From assembly GCF_023566055.1 (NCBI RefSeq), contig NZ_JALIQP010000004.1:186001-250000 (forward strand): a DNA stretch of 64,000 nt. The letters are read 5' to 3'. The position numbers were made by a program, and so were the translations under genes. Of the stretch, positions 8,121 to 15,833 are shown one piece after another. This DNA comes from Halosolutus amylolyticus. GTDB taxonomy: Archaea; Halobacteriota; Halobacteria; Halobacteriales; Natrialbaceae. Below the pieces are notes generated by a model. That model was not told where the DNA came from, did no database searches, and was given only the letters and a program-made list of their open reading frames with translations. Position 1 is the stretch's first letter; every line of letters begins with the position of its first letter.

Positions 8121-8417
8121 ACAGGCACGTCAGATCGCCCACCCTTGAGCATTAGGGTCGTGTGTCAGTGCCTTACGTGGGGCCATAGGACTGTACGGAA
8201 GCACTTGAAACACCAGTTTGGTAGCCGGTAGCGGTCACTCCGCGAGAGTGCTGTTCAAACGAGGCGGTGGGGACTAACGGGATTATCGCGTAACCGATAT
8301 GCGCTATCTATTCAGCAGACCTCGATCGAACCACTGAATCACTGTCAAGAGCGGCGTGTTGCATAGAGAGGGTGAGTACAGCAGCGAAGTTGAGTGCGGT
8401 TGGTCGCAGATCCTGCA
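8121..8417. other. Intergenic stretch with repeat copy D
   Basis: No supported gene. Positions 8300-8319 (TGCGCTATCTATTCAGCAGA) resemble 8912-8928. Positions 8343-8385 (TGTCAAGAGCGGCGTGTTGC and following) resemble the core of copies A and B. Confidence 0.5.
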
Positions 8418-8825
8418 CTAGTTGACACTGTATAGATATAAATAGATCGCACAGACAGCAAGTATCGCTTCAGCAGCTTTTGTAATAATCGCGATCGGAT
8501 TGATGGTTCCTTCCACGTAGAACGCTTCTACACCCCATCCCTGTATCGCGAAGAGCGCGAGAATCGTTACGATCGAGTAGAGGGCCGCGACAAGAAAGAG
8601 CCACCGGCGCCAAAACCGGGATAGATACAGAATTGCCCCTCCTACAAAGCCGAGTCCGTTGAGAATGAAAAGAACAGCAAGTAGCACACTAAACTCGATA
8701 GCGTTCGTAGATGCCAACAAATGTAGAACGCCCGTTATGAGTGCCATGAGTACAGCGAGATACCCGATTGGGTTGGACGGACGGGTGAACGTCGAAGCCG
8801 AGTTCGTTGTACGGTTCGTTTCCAT
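8418..8825 (-). CDS. Small four-helix membrane protein
   Basis: The 135-residue protein has four hydrophobic segments, roughly residues 21-42, 47-70, 74-96 and 104-130. Short polar loops separate them and the N-terminal tail is polar (ETNRTTNSASTF), probably cytoplasmic. This fits the small haloarchaeal multi-span proteins of the DUF7475 type, but I am not certain of the family. The ATG at 8823-8825 was chosen because TATTTTTG lies about 27 bases upstream, placing this start at the 5' end of a leaderless mRNA; the alternative at 8840 would precede it. No partner gene is adjacent. The function is unknown. Confidence 0.8.
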   Translation of the reverse strand: METNRTTNSASTFTRPSNPIGYLAVLMALITGVLHLLASTNAIEFSVLLAVLFILNGLGFVGGAILYLSRFWRRWLFLVAALYSIVTILALFAIQGWGVEAFYVEGTINPIAIITKAAEAILAVCAIYLYLYSVN

Positions 8826-8911
8826 AGTTGCAATATGCACAGTACAATCAAAAATATGCTGGTGTGATCATCGAATCAGCATCGTGAAACTCGGGACATA
8901 ACTGTTCCATC

Positions 8912-8928
8912 TGCGCTATATGTTCAGC
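8912..8928. repeat. Dispersed intergenic repeat fragment E
   Basis: TGCGCTATATGTTCAGCA resembles 8300-8317 with only a few differences. It lies in the 250-base gap between the membrane protein and the GHMP kinase gene. Confidence 0.4.
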
Positions 8929-9075
8929 ACGGGGTACTGAACATTATCTGAACTGACACAAACTTCGACGCTCCGTTCGCAGTCGGATTTTCCGGATCGA
9001 GCGGTGCAGTTTCAGTCACTGTTCCGAATAGCGAACTCGTGCTCCCGACTGCTGCCGGGATCGCGACTACCGTCG

Positions 9076-10065
9076 CTATTCTGTTGCCGGATCGCTACCA
9101 CCGATCTGCGCACCGTCGGTCCCAGCGCGTGCGAGAATCACGTCCCCGTCGAGTCCTCGATCGGCGATCGCGTTCCGGGCCGCGCCCGCAGCCTCGTCGG
9201 CGTGTGCCGCGTCGGTGACGCCGTAGACCACCGGTCCCCACGAGGACTGGCCGACGCCGGTCAGGACCGGACAGGCCTCGAGCGCCTCGACGAGTTCGCC
9301 TGCCGGCGGCCGGAAGACGCCGCCCTGGGCGTCCGCGTACCACGCGCCGTTCTTGCGGCCAATCTCGGCGATCGCCTCGCCGAACGCCTCGAGGCGGCCC
9401 TCCGCGGCGGCCGGGAGCAGCGTCCGGGTGACGACGCCGGCGATCTCGTCGGCGATCGCCGGATCGGCGCGCTCGACGACGGCGCGCATGCTGGCGTCCT
9501 CTTCCTCGCCGTTGCGGCCGGGGTCGGCGTCGGGGACGACGACGAGGAATCGCCACTCGGGGGGCAGGTCGTGGCGGGCGACGACGGGCGGGACCGTCCA
9601 GTCGCCCTCCGCGGGCGGGTCGGTAGTGAACCGGCTCGTCGGGTGGCCGGCGTCGACGACGAAGCCGCCGTCCTCGAAGGTCGCGACGCCGATGCCGCTC
9701 CTGCCGCCGCGTCCCATCGCAGGCGCGCGTTCGCGAACCCGCGGATCGCGGCCGTGGGCCCGTGCGGTCGCCGTCAGGATCGACAGGGCGAGCTGGGTGC
9801 CGCTTCCCAGCCCGACGTGCCGGGGCAGGCGCTCCTCGAGTTCGATCGCGACGCCGGGAACGTCGAGCACGGCCGCTGCTCGCTCCGCGTACTCCCGGAC
9901 CAGCGGGTCATCGGTCTCGACGCCGGACGCGGGTTCGGCGGTGACGGTCACCCGCGGCTCCGCGAGGCCGAGCCCGATCCCGCCATAGAGGCGCTCGCGG
10001 GCGAGCGAGAGGTTCTGGAAGCCGACGTGGAGCCGTGCACCCGCACTCACCGTGATCGTCGCCAT
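9076..10065 (-). CDS. GHMP-family kinase, beta-RFAP synthase-like
   Basis: The 329-residue protein belongs to the beta-ribofuranosylaminobenzene 5'-phosphate synthase family, which shares the GHMP kinase fold. Visible are the N-terminal SAGARLHVGFQNLS, the family motif RLYGGIGLGL (about 25-34), and the GHMP phosphate-binding loop PRHVGLGSGTQLALSI at 81-96. In methanogens the enzyme condenses p-hydroxybenzoate or p-aminobenzoate with PRPP in methanopterin synthesis. Haloarchaea use folates, so the role here is uncertain; a modified pterin or folate pathway is inferred only. The ATG at 10065 was chosen because it directly precedes the conserved start. It is divergent from the glycosyltransferase at 10224. 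Confidence 0.88.
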   Translation of the reverse strand: MATITVSAGARLHVGFQNLSLARERLYGGIGLGLAEPRVTVTAEPASGVETDDPLVREYAERAAAVLDVPGVAIELEERLPRHVGLGSGTQLALSILTATARAHGRDPRVRERAPAMGRGGRSGIGVATFEDGGFVVDAGHPTSRFTTDPPAEGDWTVPPVVARHDLPPEWRFLVVVPDADPGRNGEEEDASMRAVVERADPAIADEIAGVVTRTLLPAAAEGRLEAFGEAIAEIGRKNGAWYADAQGGVFRPPAGELVEALEACPVLTGVGQSSWGPVVYGVTDAAHADEAAGAARNAIADRGLDGDVILARAGTDGAQIGGSDPATE

Positions 10066-10223
10066 GTCAGTGTCGGCGGGTAGGCAAGCCCACCGGAAGG
10101 GGGTTTCGACGCTGGCAATCACTGGCGGGAGCGGGGCGTGCAGCCGCGGTGGCCGTGAGGGGCTGGCGCTCGCGACACCAGCGATCGGCGCGATTATATC
10201 GCCCGCGGCGACACGCTCGACCA

Positions 10224-10925
10224 ATGGCAGACGCCTCGGTCGTCGTCCCTGCCTGCGAGGAGGCCGATCGGCTCGATCGGACCCTGGACGCGCTCGCGAC
10301 CCAGCGCTTCGACGGGGCACTCGAGGTGATCGTGGTCGCTACCGGGCGGGAGACGCTCGCGGTCGCCCGCGACCACCCCCGGGTCGATCGGGCGCTGGTC
10401 GACGAGCGATGCGACGGGCCCGGCCCGGCCCGGAACCTCGGCGCGAGCGTCGCGAGCGGCGACGTGCTGTGTTTCACGGACGCGGACACGATCGTTCCGT
10501 CGACCTGGGTTCGCCGCCACTACCGCCACTACGCGATCCCGACCGTCGTCGGCGTCGGCGGGCCGCTCCGGGCCGGCACGGACGATCCCCTGCATCCGCT
10601 CGCCTTTCGCGTCCTCTCGGACTGGTGGTACCGGCTCAGCTGGCCCGTCGGCTTCGTCCAGCAGCCGGGGCCGAACTGCAGCGTCCGCCGATCGGCCTTC
10701 GAGGCGATCGATGGCTTCGACGAGTCCCTCGCCTTCCTCGAGGATACGGACCTCTCCCTCCGGCTCAAACGGCGGGGGACGGTCGTCTACGATCACACCT
10801 GTCCCGTGGCGACCTCACCCCGTCGGCAGGAGCGGGAGGGGTACGTCGGCCTCTTCCTCACGAACCTGGTGGGCTATCTCCGGTACGCGCTCCCCGGAAC
10901 GACCCCGATCCGGCCGTACTTTTAG
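10224..10925 (+). CDS. Family 2 glycosyltransferase
   Basis: The 233-residue protein has the GT-A fold signature of family 2: VVVPACEEADRLDRTLDAL near the start, the metal-binding DxD as DAD at 86-88 (CFTDADTIVP), and an acceptor-side FLEDTDLSLRLKRRG segment around residue 175. The C-terminus ends in a hydrophobic helix (YVGLFLTNLVGYLRYALPG), suggesting membrane association. It should transfer a sugar from a nucleotide or dolichol donor, perhaps in lipid or glycoprotein glycosylation. The ATG at 10224 is supported by TTATAT about 30 bases upstream. No glycan cluster surrounds it. Confidence 0.9.
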   Translation: MADASVVVPACEEADRLDRTLDALATQRFDGALEVIVVATGRETLAVARDHPRVDRALVDERCDGPGPARNLGASVASGDVLCFTDADTIVPSTWVRRHYRHYAIPTVVGVGGPLRAGTDDPLHPLAFRVLSDWWYRLSWPVGFVQQPGPNCSVRRSAFEAIDGFDESLAFLEDTDLSLRLKRRGTVVYDHTCPVATSPRRQEREGYVGLFLTNLVGYLRYALPGTTPIRPYF

Positions 10926-10991
10926 CCCGATCGGCGGAGGGGGTCCGACCCAATCGTTTACTATCCCTGCGGTGGTCAGGGCTGGTACCAA

Positions 10992-12134
10992 ATGGCACAA
11001 CACACGGATCGAATCCCGGTCACCGTGCTCAGCGGGTATCTCGGTGCCGGAAAGACCACCCTCGTCAATCACGTCCTGTCGAATCCGGGTGGACGCGAGA
11101 TCGCCGTCATCGTCAACGACATGGGAGAAGTAAACGTCGACGCGGACCTGATCGCCCGCGAAAACGAGGACGACGGCATCGTCGATCTCTCGAACGGCTG
11201 TATCTGCTGTCGGCTGCAGGGAGATCTACTCGAGGAAGCCCGACGACTCGCGCAGGAACGGGAGTTCGAGTACCTGCTCGTCGAATCCTCCGGGATCAGC
11301 GAACCGATCCCCGTGGCCCAGGTGTTCACCGAGGGAACCGACGCGAGCGACATCGATCCGACGGAACGCTTCCGGCTCGACACCATGGTGACCGTCCTCG
11401 ACACGTACGGGTTCTGGAAGGAGTTTGACGCCGGCGAAACGCTTCCGGAGCACGCCCAGCCCGACGAGCGGCGACCGCTGAGCGAGGTTCTCGTCGAGGG
11501 AATCGAGTTCTGTGACGTGCTCCTGATGAACAAGACCGACATGGTTCCCGACGACGTCGTCGACGAAATCGAGACCGTCGTCGATCGGCTCCAGCCCCGG
11601 GCCGAGCGGGTCCGCACGAGTTACTGCGAGGTCGACCCGGACCTCGTGCTGGGGACCGGCCGCTTCGACTTCGAGGAGGCGAAACGATCGCAGGGGTGGA
11701 AACGCGAACTCCGCGGTGAGGGGCACGGTCACGACCACGGCGAGACAGACGCTGCCGGACACGACGGTCACGCTCACGAGCAGCGCGCCGCCGATCTCCA
11801 CGGCGTCTCGTCGTTCGTCTTTCGCGCCGACGCGCCGTTTCGGCCCGACGAACTGGCCGACTGGCTCGAAGAGTGGGACGGCTCGATCGTCCGGGCGAAA
11901 GGCGTCTGTCACGTCGCCGGTCACGACGAGGTGATCGGGCTCAGCCAGGCCGGTCCGGCGGTGCAGGCGGGGCCGATCGGCGAGTGGCGACCCGACGACG
12001 ATCGGCGGACCCAGCTGGTGTTCATCGGCAGGGGGATGGACGAAGAACGGATCCGAGAAGAACTCGAGGCGATGGTCGTCGACGCGGCGGCGGGGATCGA
12101 GGACGAGGAGTGGACGGAGCCGTTCCCGCTATGA
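10992..12134 (+). CDS. CobW/G3E-family metal-chaperone GTPase
   Basis: The 380-residue protein has the G3E GTPase P-loop GYLGAGKTT at 15-23, the metal-binding CICC at 70-73, an ESSGIS switch-like segment, and an NKTDMV guanine-specificity motif near residue 178. A His-rich linker around residues 237-262 (GHGHDHGE, HDGHAHE) and a C-terminal CobW domain complete the layout. Such proteins use GTP hydrolysis to hand metals, usually zinc or cobalt, to target enzymes. The metal cannot be told from sequence. Neighbours give no client enzyme, but a small Cys-containing protein overlaps the 3' end on the other strand. Confidence 0.92.
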   Translation: MAQHTDRIPVTVLSGYLGAGKTTLVNHVLSNPGGREIAVIVNDMGEVNVDADLIARENEDDGIVDLSNGCICCRLQGDLLEEARRLAQEREFEYLLVESSGISEPIPVAQVFTEGTDASDIDPTERFRLDTMVTVLDTYGFWKEFDAGETLPEHAQPDERRPLSEVLVEGIEFCDVLLMNKTDMVPDDVVDEIETVVDRLQPRAERVRTSYCEVDPDLVLGTGRFDFEEAKRSQGWKRELRGEGHGHDHGETDAAGHDGHAHEQRAADLHGVSSFVFRADAPFRPDELADWLEEWDGSIVRAKGVCHVAGHDEVIGLSQAGPAVQAGPIGEWRPDDDRRTQLVFIGRGMDEERIREELEAMVVDAAAGIEDEEWTEPFPL

Positions 12135-12284
12135 CTCGAGTTCGTCGCTCAGTTCGTCCCAGGACTCGTGAAAGCCGTGGGTCGACTGGGTCGTCGCTTC
12201 CGCGATCGCGTTCTGGTAGACGTCGTCGTACTCGAGCAGCTGCCCCCATCCGTCGGTGAACGAGTAGTTACAGTACTGGCACAT
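12129..12284 (-). CDS. Small CxxC protein, 51 residues
   Basis: The frame begins MCQYCNYSF and ends in an acidic helix (HESWDELSDELES). The single CxxC could bind a metal as a dimer or with a partner. It ends 6 bases inside the convergent CobW gene. Starts at 12311 or 12416 would give longer versions, but the sequence before MCQYC has poor haloarchaeal protein character. The function is unknown. Confidence 0.6.
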   Translation of the reverse strand: MCQYCNYSFTDGWGQLLEYDDVYQNAIAEATTQSTHGFHESWDELSDELES

Positions 12285-12457
12285 GGCGCGGGATAGCACC
12301 GTCGCCGACATACGCTTTTCCGTCCTCGCTTCCGAACCCGTCCGCTCGAACTGGAGACGATCGATCGTGGGTGCCGATTCGACGGGCGATCCAACAGACT
12401 CATATCCGTGTGCCATCGAGGGGCGCTATCTGACGGCTTCCGCCGGGAGAACGACCA

Positions 12458-12625
12458 ATGAATACGAATCGAAACGGCGCGTACGTTGGCAGTGCGACAG
12501 ACGTCGTCGAACGATCCTGTGATCACTGCGACTGGCACGCAGTCGACGATAGCTATCCCGCCCTGATCAAGCGGTACCAGAACCACCTTCGAGCAGACCA
12601 CCCGCGAGTCTGGCTTCGCCGATAG
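12458..12625 (+). CDS. Small zinc-finger-like protein, 55 residues
   Basis: The frame runs from the ATG at 12458 to a TAG at 12623-12625. It encodes a CDHCDWHAVDD segment followed about 15 residues later by QNHLRADHPRVW. This CxxC...HxxxxH spacing is that of a single zinc finger and is common in haloarchaeal micro-proteins. The product is 55 residues, soluble and without a signal. Such proteins in Haloferax affect growth and stress phenotypes (general knowledge). The target here is unknown. Confidence 0.65.
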   Translation: MNTNRNGAYVGSATDVVERSCDHCDWHAVDDSYPALIKRYQNHLRADHPRVWLRR

Positions 12626-12651
12626 CAGTCGGAACGGGTGTCTCGCATTTC

Positions 12652-12804
12652 TCACGAGAACCAGAGGTCCGCGACGAGAACGTGAAAGAACCAGCCCACG
12701 AGCGCGAGGGATCCGGTTACGAGCAGGAGAGGCGGGTGACGAAGGTAGTGGAGAACGCCGATACCGACGGCGAGAAACCAGAGGACGATAGAGGGTCGTT
12801 TCAC
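12652..12804 (-). CDS. Small membrane protein, 50 residues, GTG start
   Basis: The minus-strand frame starts at GTG (12802-12804) and ends at TGA (12652-12654). It encodes two hydrophobic segments, about residues 5-19 (SIVLWFLAVGIGVLHY) and 25-45 (LLLVTGSLALVGWFF), joined by RHPP. No ATG is available upstream before an in-frame TAA. Codon choice fits halophilic coding DNA. It is probably a two-span membrane micro-protein; the function is unknown. Confidence 0.5.
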   Translation of the reverse strand: MKRPSIVLWFLAVGIGVLHYLRHPPLLLVTGSLALVGWFFHVLVADLWFS

Positions 12805-12921
12805 ACCTGTCGGTTCTTCAGCAAGTTGTTATCGATCGTTGCGGGTTCGCTACTCAACGCATCGGCTCTCCGCGCTGTGGACGGCGATCGACGACGCGGA
12901 AAAAAGTGATCCTGTTGCGGA

Positions 12922-14088
12922 TCAGGGTTCGAGCAGGACTTTGGTGACGCCTTCCTCGCGATCGTCGAACTTCTGGTACATCTCGGGTGCCTCCTCGAGG
13001 TCGACGCGATGCGAGACGACCCAGCTCGGGTCGGCGCGACCCTCGATGATCATGTCCCGCAGCTGGCGGTTGTACTGCTTGACGTTACACTGACCGGTGC
13101 CGAACTTGTGGCCCTTCTCGAAGAGTTTCCCGAAGTCGATGCCGAGTCGGCCCTGGGCCGCCATCTCGTCGGGAGCACCCGGGTCGGACGGGACGTACAG
13201 CCCCGGAACGCCGATCTCGCCGGTCGGCCGGACCGTCTGGATCAACTGGTTGAGTACGACGGCCGGGTTCTCGCGAGCGGGATCGTACGCGTCGTCGCCT
13301 GGATCCGTCTCGGGATCGATCGCCTGGTAGCCGACCGCGTCGACCCCCTTGTCGACCTCGTCGCCGTGTTCCTCGACGATCTGGTCGACGGGATCGCCCT
13401 CTTCGAAGTTGATCGCGTGCGCGTCGCAGTGATCTTCCGCGAGTTCGAGCCTGCTCGGGACCCGATCGACGACGTAGATCTCCGAGGCTCCCTGGATCTT
13501 CGCGCTGTAGGCGGCCATCAGCCCGACCGGCCCGCCCCCGTAGATCGCGATCGATTCGCCGGGGTTCAGGTTCGCCAGCCGCGTCCCGTGCCACCCCGTC
13601 GGGAAGATGTCCGCGAGCAGCGAGAACGCGTCCTCGTGTTCGTCGCCCTCGGGGAGTTTGAGCGCGTTGAAGTCGGCGTAGGGGACGCGGAGTTTCTCGG
13701 CCTGGCCACCTTTGTACGGCCCCATCGCGACGTAGCCGTACGCGCCGCCGGCGAAGCCGGGGTTGACGTTGGTACAGAATCCCGTATAGCCGTCCTCACA
13801 GTTCTGACAGAAGCCACAGGCGACGTTGAACGGCATCACGACGCGATCGCCCTCTTCGAGCGTGGTGACCGCGTCACCGACCTCGCTGATGATTCCCATG
13901 TTCTCGTGTCCGAAGACGATGCCCGGGTCCGCGGCGGTTCGGCCCTCGTACATGTGGAGGTCCGACCCACAGATACACGTCGTCGTGATGTCGACGAGGA
14001 CGTCGTTCGGATGCTGGATCTCGGGTTCGTCCACTTCTTCGACCGCCACGTCGTGCGGCCCCTTGTATACGACAGCGTTCATTGACAT
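12922..14088 (-). CDS. Zinc alcohol dehydrogenase, glutathione-independent formaldehyde dehydrogenase type
   Basis: The 388-residue medium-chain dehydrogenase has a catalytic zinc site around CICGSDLHMYEGR (Cys40) and GHE (60-62). The structural-zinc cysteines are at 91, 94, 97 and 105 (CGFCQNCEDGYTGFC). The Rossmann loop YGGGPVGLMAA is at 183-193. The inserted segments and length match the glutathione-independent formaldehyde dehydrogenase branch, which oxidises formaldehyde with NAD. The DNA begins ATGTCAATGAAC, so the start may be either the first ATG or the one two codons later. It is divergent from YqeC. The aldehyde substrate in vivo is not certain. Confidence 0.9.
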   Translation of the reverse strand: MSMNAVVYKGPHDVAVEEVDEPEIQHPNDVLVDITTTCICGSDLHMYEGRTAADPGIVFGHENMGIISEVGDAVTTLEEGDRVVMPFNVACGFCQNCEDGYTGFCTNVNPGFAGGAYGYVAMGPYKGGQAEKLRVPYADFNALKLPEGDEHEDAFSLLADIFPTGWHGTRLANLNPGESIAIYGGGPVGLMAAYSAKIQGASEIYVVDRVPSRLELAEDHCDAHAINFEEGDPVDQIVEEHGDEVDKGVDAVGYQAIDPETDPGDDAYDPARENPAVVLNQLIQTVRPTGEIGVPGLYVPSDPGAPDEMAAQGRLGIDFGKLFEKGHKFGTGQCNVKQYNRQLRDMIIEGRADPSWVVSHRVDLEEAPEMYQKFDDREEGVTKVLLEP

Positions 14089-14252
14089 TAGTTATCGCAC
14101 CACTGGGTCACACCACGATCGATACTGTAAACCTTCTTGTGAACCTCCAGCGGGCCGTTGCTAACAACTCTCGTACCTGTCGAGCGGATCGATCGATCGC
14201 GACAGTGGTCCGACCACGTACACTGACGGATCGTCACACGAAAGGAATGCGT

Positions 14253-15014
14253 ATGGAACTCACGCGAGCCCTTGCCGCGGACGCCGGACTGACCTGCGTG
14301 GTCGGCGCGGGGGGCAAGAAGTCGACCCTCTACGCGCTCGCCGATCGGCTCGATCGGGCGGTCCTCACGGCGACCGTCCGCATTCCGATCTTCGATCGAC
14401 AGGTCGCGACGGTACGGGTGACGGACGATCCAGTAGGCGCGCTGGCGGCACGTCGTGGGAGCGGCGGGGGAGCGCAGGAGTGGCCGCTCGGACTCGTCGC
14501 CGATCGGGAGGGAGACAGGTACGTCGGCTACGATCCCGCGACCGTCGACGAAATCGGGGCCGCGGACGCCCCGGAGCACGTCCTGGTCAAGGCCGACGGG
14601 GCCCGGACGCGGTTTCTCAAAGCGCCCGGCGACCACGAACCGCAACTGCCCGCGACCGTCGATACGGTCATCGCTATCGCCAGCGTCCACGCCGTCGGTG
14701 AACCGCTCGACGAGGGAGTCGTCCACCGGCCCGATCGCGTCGCCGCGGTCACCGGTCGAACGCCGGGCGAGCCGATCGAGCCCGCGGACGTCGCGGCGAT
14801 TCTGACGAGTCTCGACGGCGGCCTGAAAGACGTCCCCGACGACGCCACCTACGTCCCGCTCCTGAACATGGTCGACGACGAGGCGGACCTGGCCGTCGCT
14901 CGCGAGGTCAGTCGACGGGTCCTCGATCGGAGTGACGGGGCGGACGGGCGCGTCGATCGGGTCGTCCTGACGAGCATGATCGCCGACGAGCCGCTGGTCG
15001 AGGTCCGCGAGTGA
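14253..15014 (+). CDS. yqeC: YqeC-like selenium/molybdenum cofactor protein
   Basis: The 253-residue protein carries the YqeC P-loop-like segment CVVGAGGKKSTLYALA at 15-30, plus VLVKADGARTRFLKAP and an FxDVPDDA-type C-terminal region typical of the family. YqeC proteins are linked to selenium- or molybdenum-dependent hydroxylases, and their exact reaction is not settled. The ATG at 14253 was chosen because AAAGGA lies 6-12 bases before it; an ATG at 14247 adds two residues. The next gene, 73 bases downstream on the same strand, is MobA-like, which supports a molybdenum-cofactor maturation role for the pair. Confidence 0.85.
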   Translation: MELTRALAADAGLTCVVGAGGKKSTLYALADRLDRAVLTATVRIPIFDRQVATVRVTDDPVGALAARRGSGGGAQEWPLGLVADREGDRYVGYDPATVDEIGAADAPEHVLVKADGARTRFLKAPGDHEPQLPATVDTVIAIASVHAVGEPLDEGVVHRPDRVAAVTGRTPGEPIEPADVAAILTSLDGGLKDVPDDATYVPLLNMVDDEADLAVAREVSRRVLDRSDGADGRVDRVVLTSMIADEPLVEVRE

Positions 15015-15086
15015 CTGCGGGGGAAACCGGCACCCGGAGCGTCCTCGAGCCAGGTTCTTATACGACGGGTCCGCCTAGCGACGAGT

Positions 15087-15725
15087 ATGGGATCCACCAG
15101 TACCGGTCGCGGGTCACTCGGGGGCGTCGTCCTGGCGGGCGGCTACTCGACCCGTTTCGGCGAGACCGACAAGGCCGTCGCCGACCTCGCCGGCGAACCG
15201 ATGATCCGGCGGGTCGTCGATCGACTCGCAACGGTCGCGGACGACGTCGTCATCAACTGCCGGGACGAACAGGTCGATGCGATCCGGGACGCACTATCGG
15301 GCTGTGACACCGCGATACGGTACGCGACCGATCCCGTTCCCGATCGGGGTCCGCTCGCCGGAATCAGGACCGGTCTCGACGCCGTCGACCGGGAGTACGC
15401 GGCGGTCGTGGCCTGTGACATGCCGTTCGTCGATCCCGACCTGCTCGCGTTGCTTGCCGATCGGGCCGACGGTCACGACGGCGCGGTCGTCCAGCTCGAG
15501 GACGGCTGGTACCAGACGACGCAGGCGGTCTACCGGGCTAGCACGGTTGCGGACGCCTGCGAGGCGGCACTCGACTCCGAGGACACCCGCATCCTGGCCG
15601 CACTCGATCACGTCGACGTCGTCACCGTTCCCGAGGACGACCTCGACGAGATCGACCCGGCCACCTTCGAGAGCATCGACACCCGGGAGGCGCTCGCGGA
15701 CGCCGAACGGCAGTTCGAGGCGTAG
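15087..15725 (+). CDS. mobA: Molybdenum cofactor guanylyltransferase (MobA-like)
   Basis: The 212-residue nucleotidyltransferase has the N-terminal GTP-binding signature VVLAGGYSTRFGETDKA at 14-30, PDRGPLAGI at 85-93, and the metal-binding CDMPFVDPDLL at 110-120. It should attach GMP (or another nucleotide) to molybdopterin in the cytoplasm. TTATA about 29 bases upstream supports the chosen ATG. It follows YqeC on the same strand. No molybdoenzyme lies within the window, so the client is elsewhere. Confidence 0.9.
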   Translation: MGSTSTGRGSLGGVVLAGGYSTRFGETDKAVADLAGEPMIRRVVDRLATVADDVVINCRDEQVDAIRDALSGCDTAIRYATDPVPDRGPLAGIRTGLDAVDREYAAVVACDMPFVDPDLLALLADRADGHDGAVVQLEDGWYQTTQAVYRASTVADACEAALDSEDTRILAALDHVDVVTVPEDDLDEIDPATFESIDTREALADAERQFEA

Positions 15726-15778
15726 CGAGCGGTCGTCGATCGATCGCGGCGGCTCGACGACGATCGTGCGAGGATAGC

Positions 15779-15820
15779 GTTGCTCCGGAGGAGCAACGAG
15801 ACGGAGGCGGCGAAGCCGCC
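15779..15820. terminator. Two GC-rich hairpins between convergent mobA and ilvD
   Basis: GTTGCTCC/GGAGCAAC (15779-15786 with 15790-15797) and GGCGGC/GCCGCC (15806-15811 with 15815-15820) form two stems with 3-base loops. A bidirectional terminator or a repeat element is likely. No poly-T tract follows. Confidence 0.45.
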
Positions 15821-15833
15821 GACGAGAGCGACC

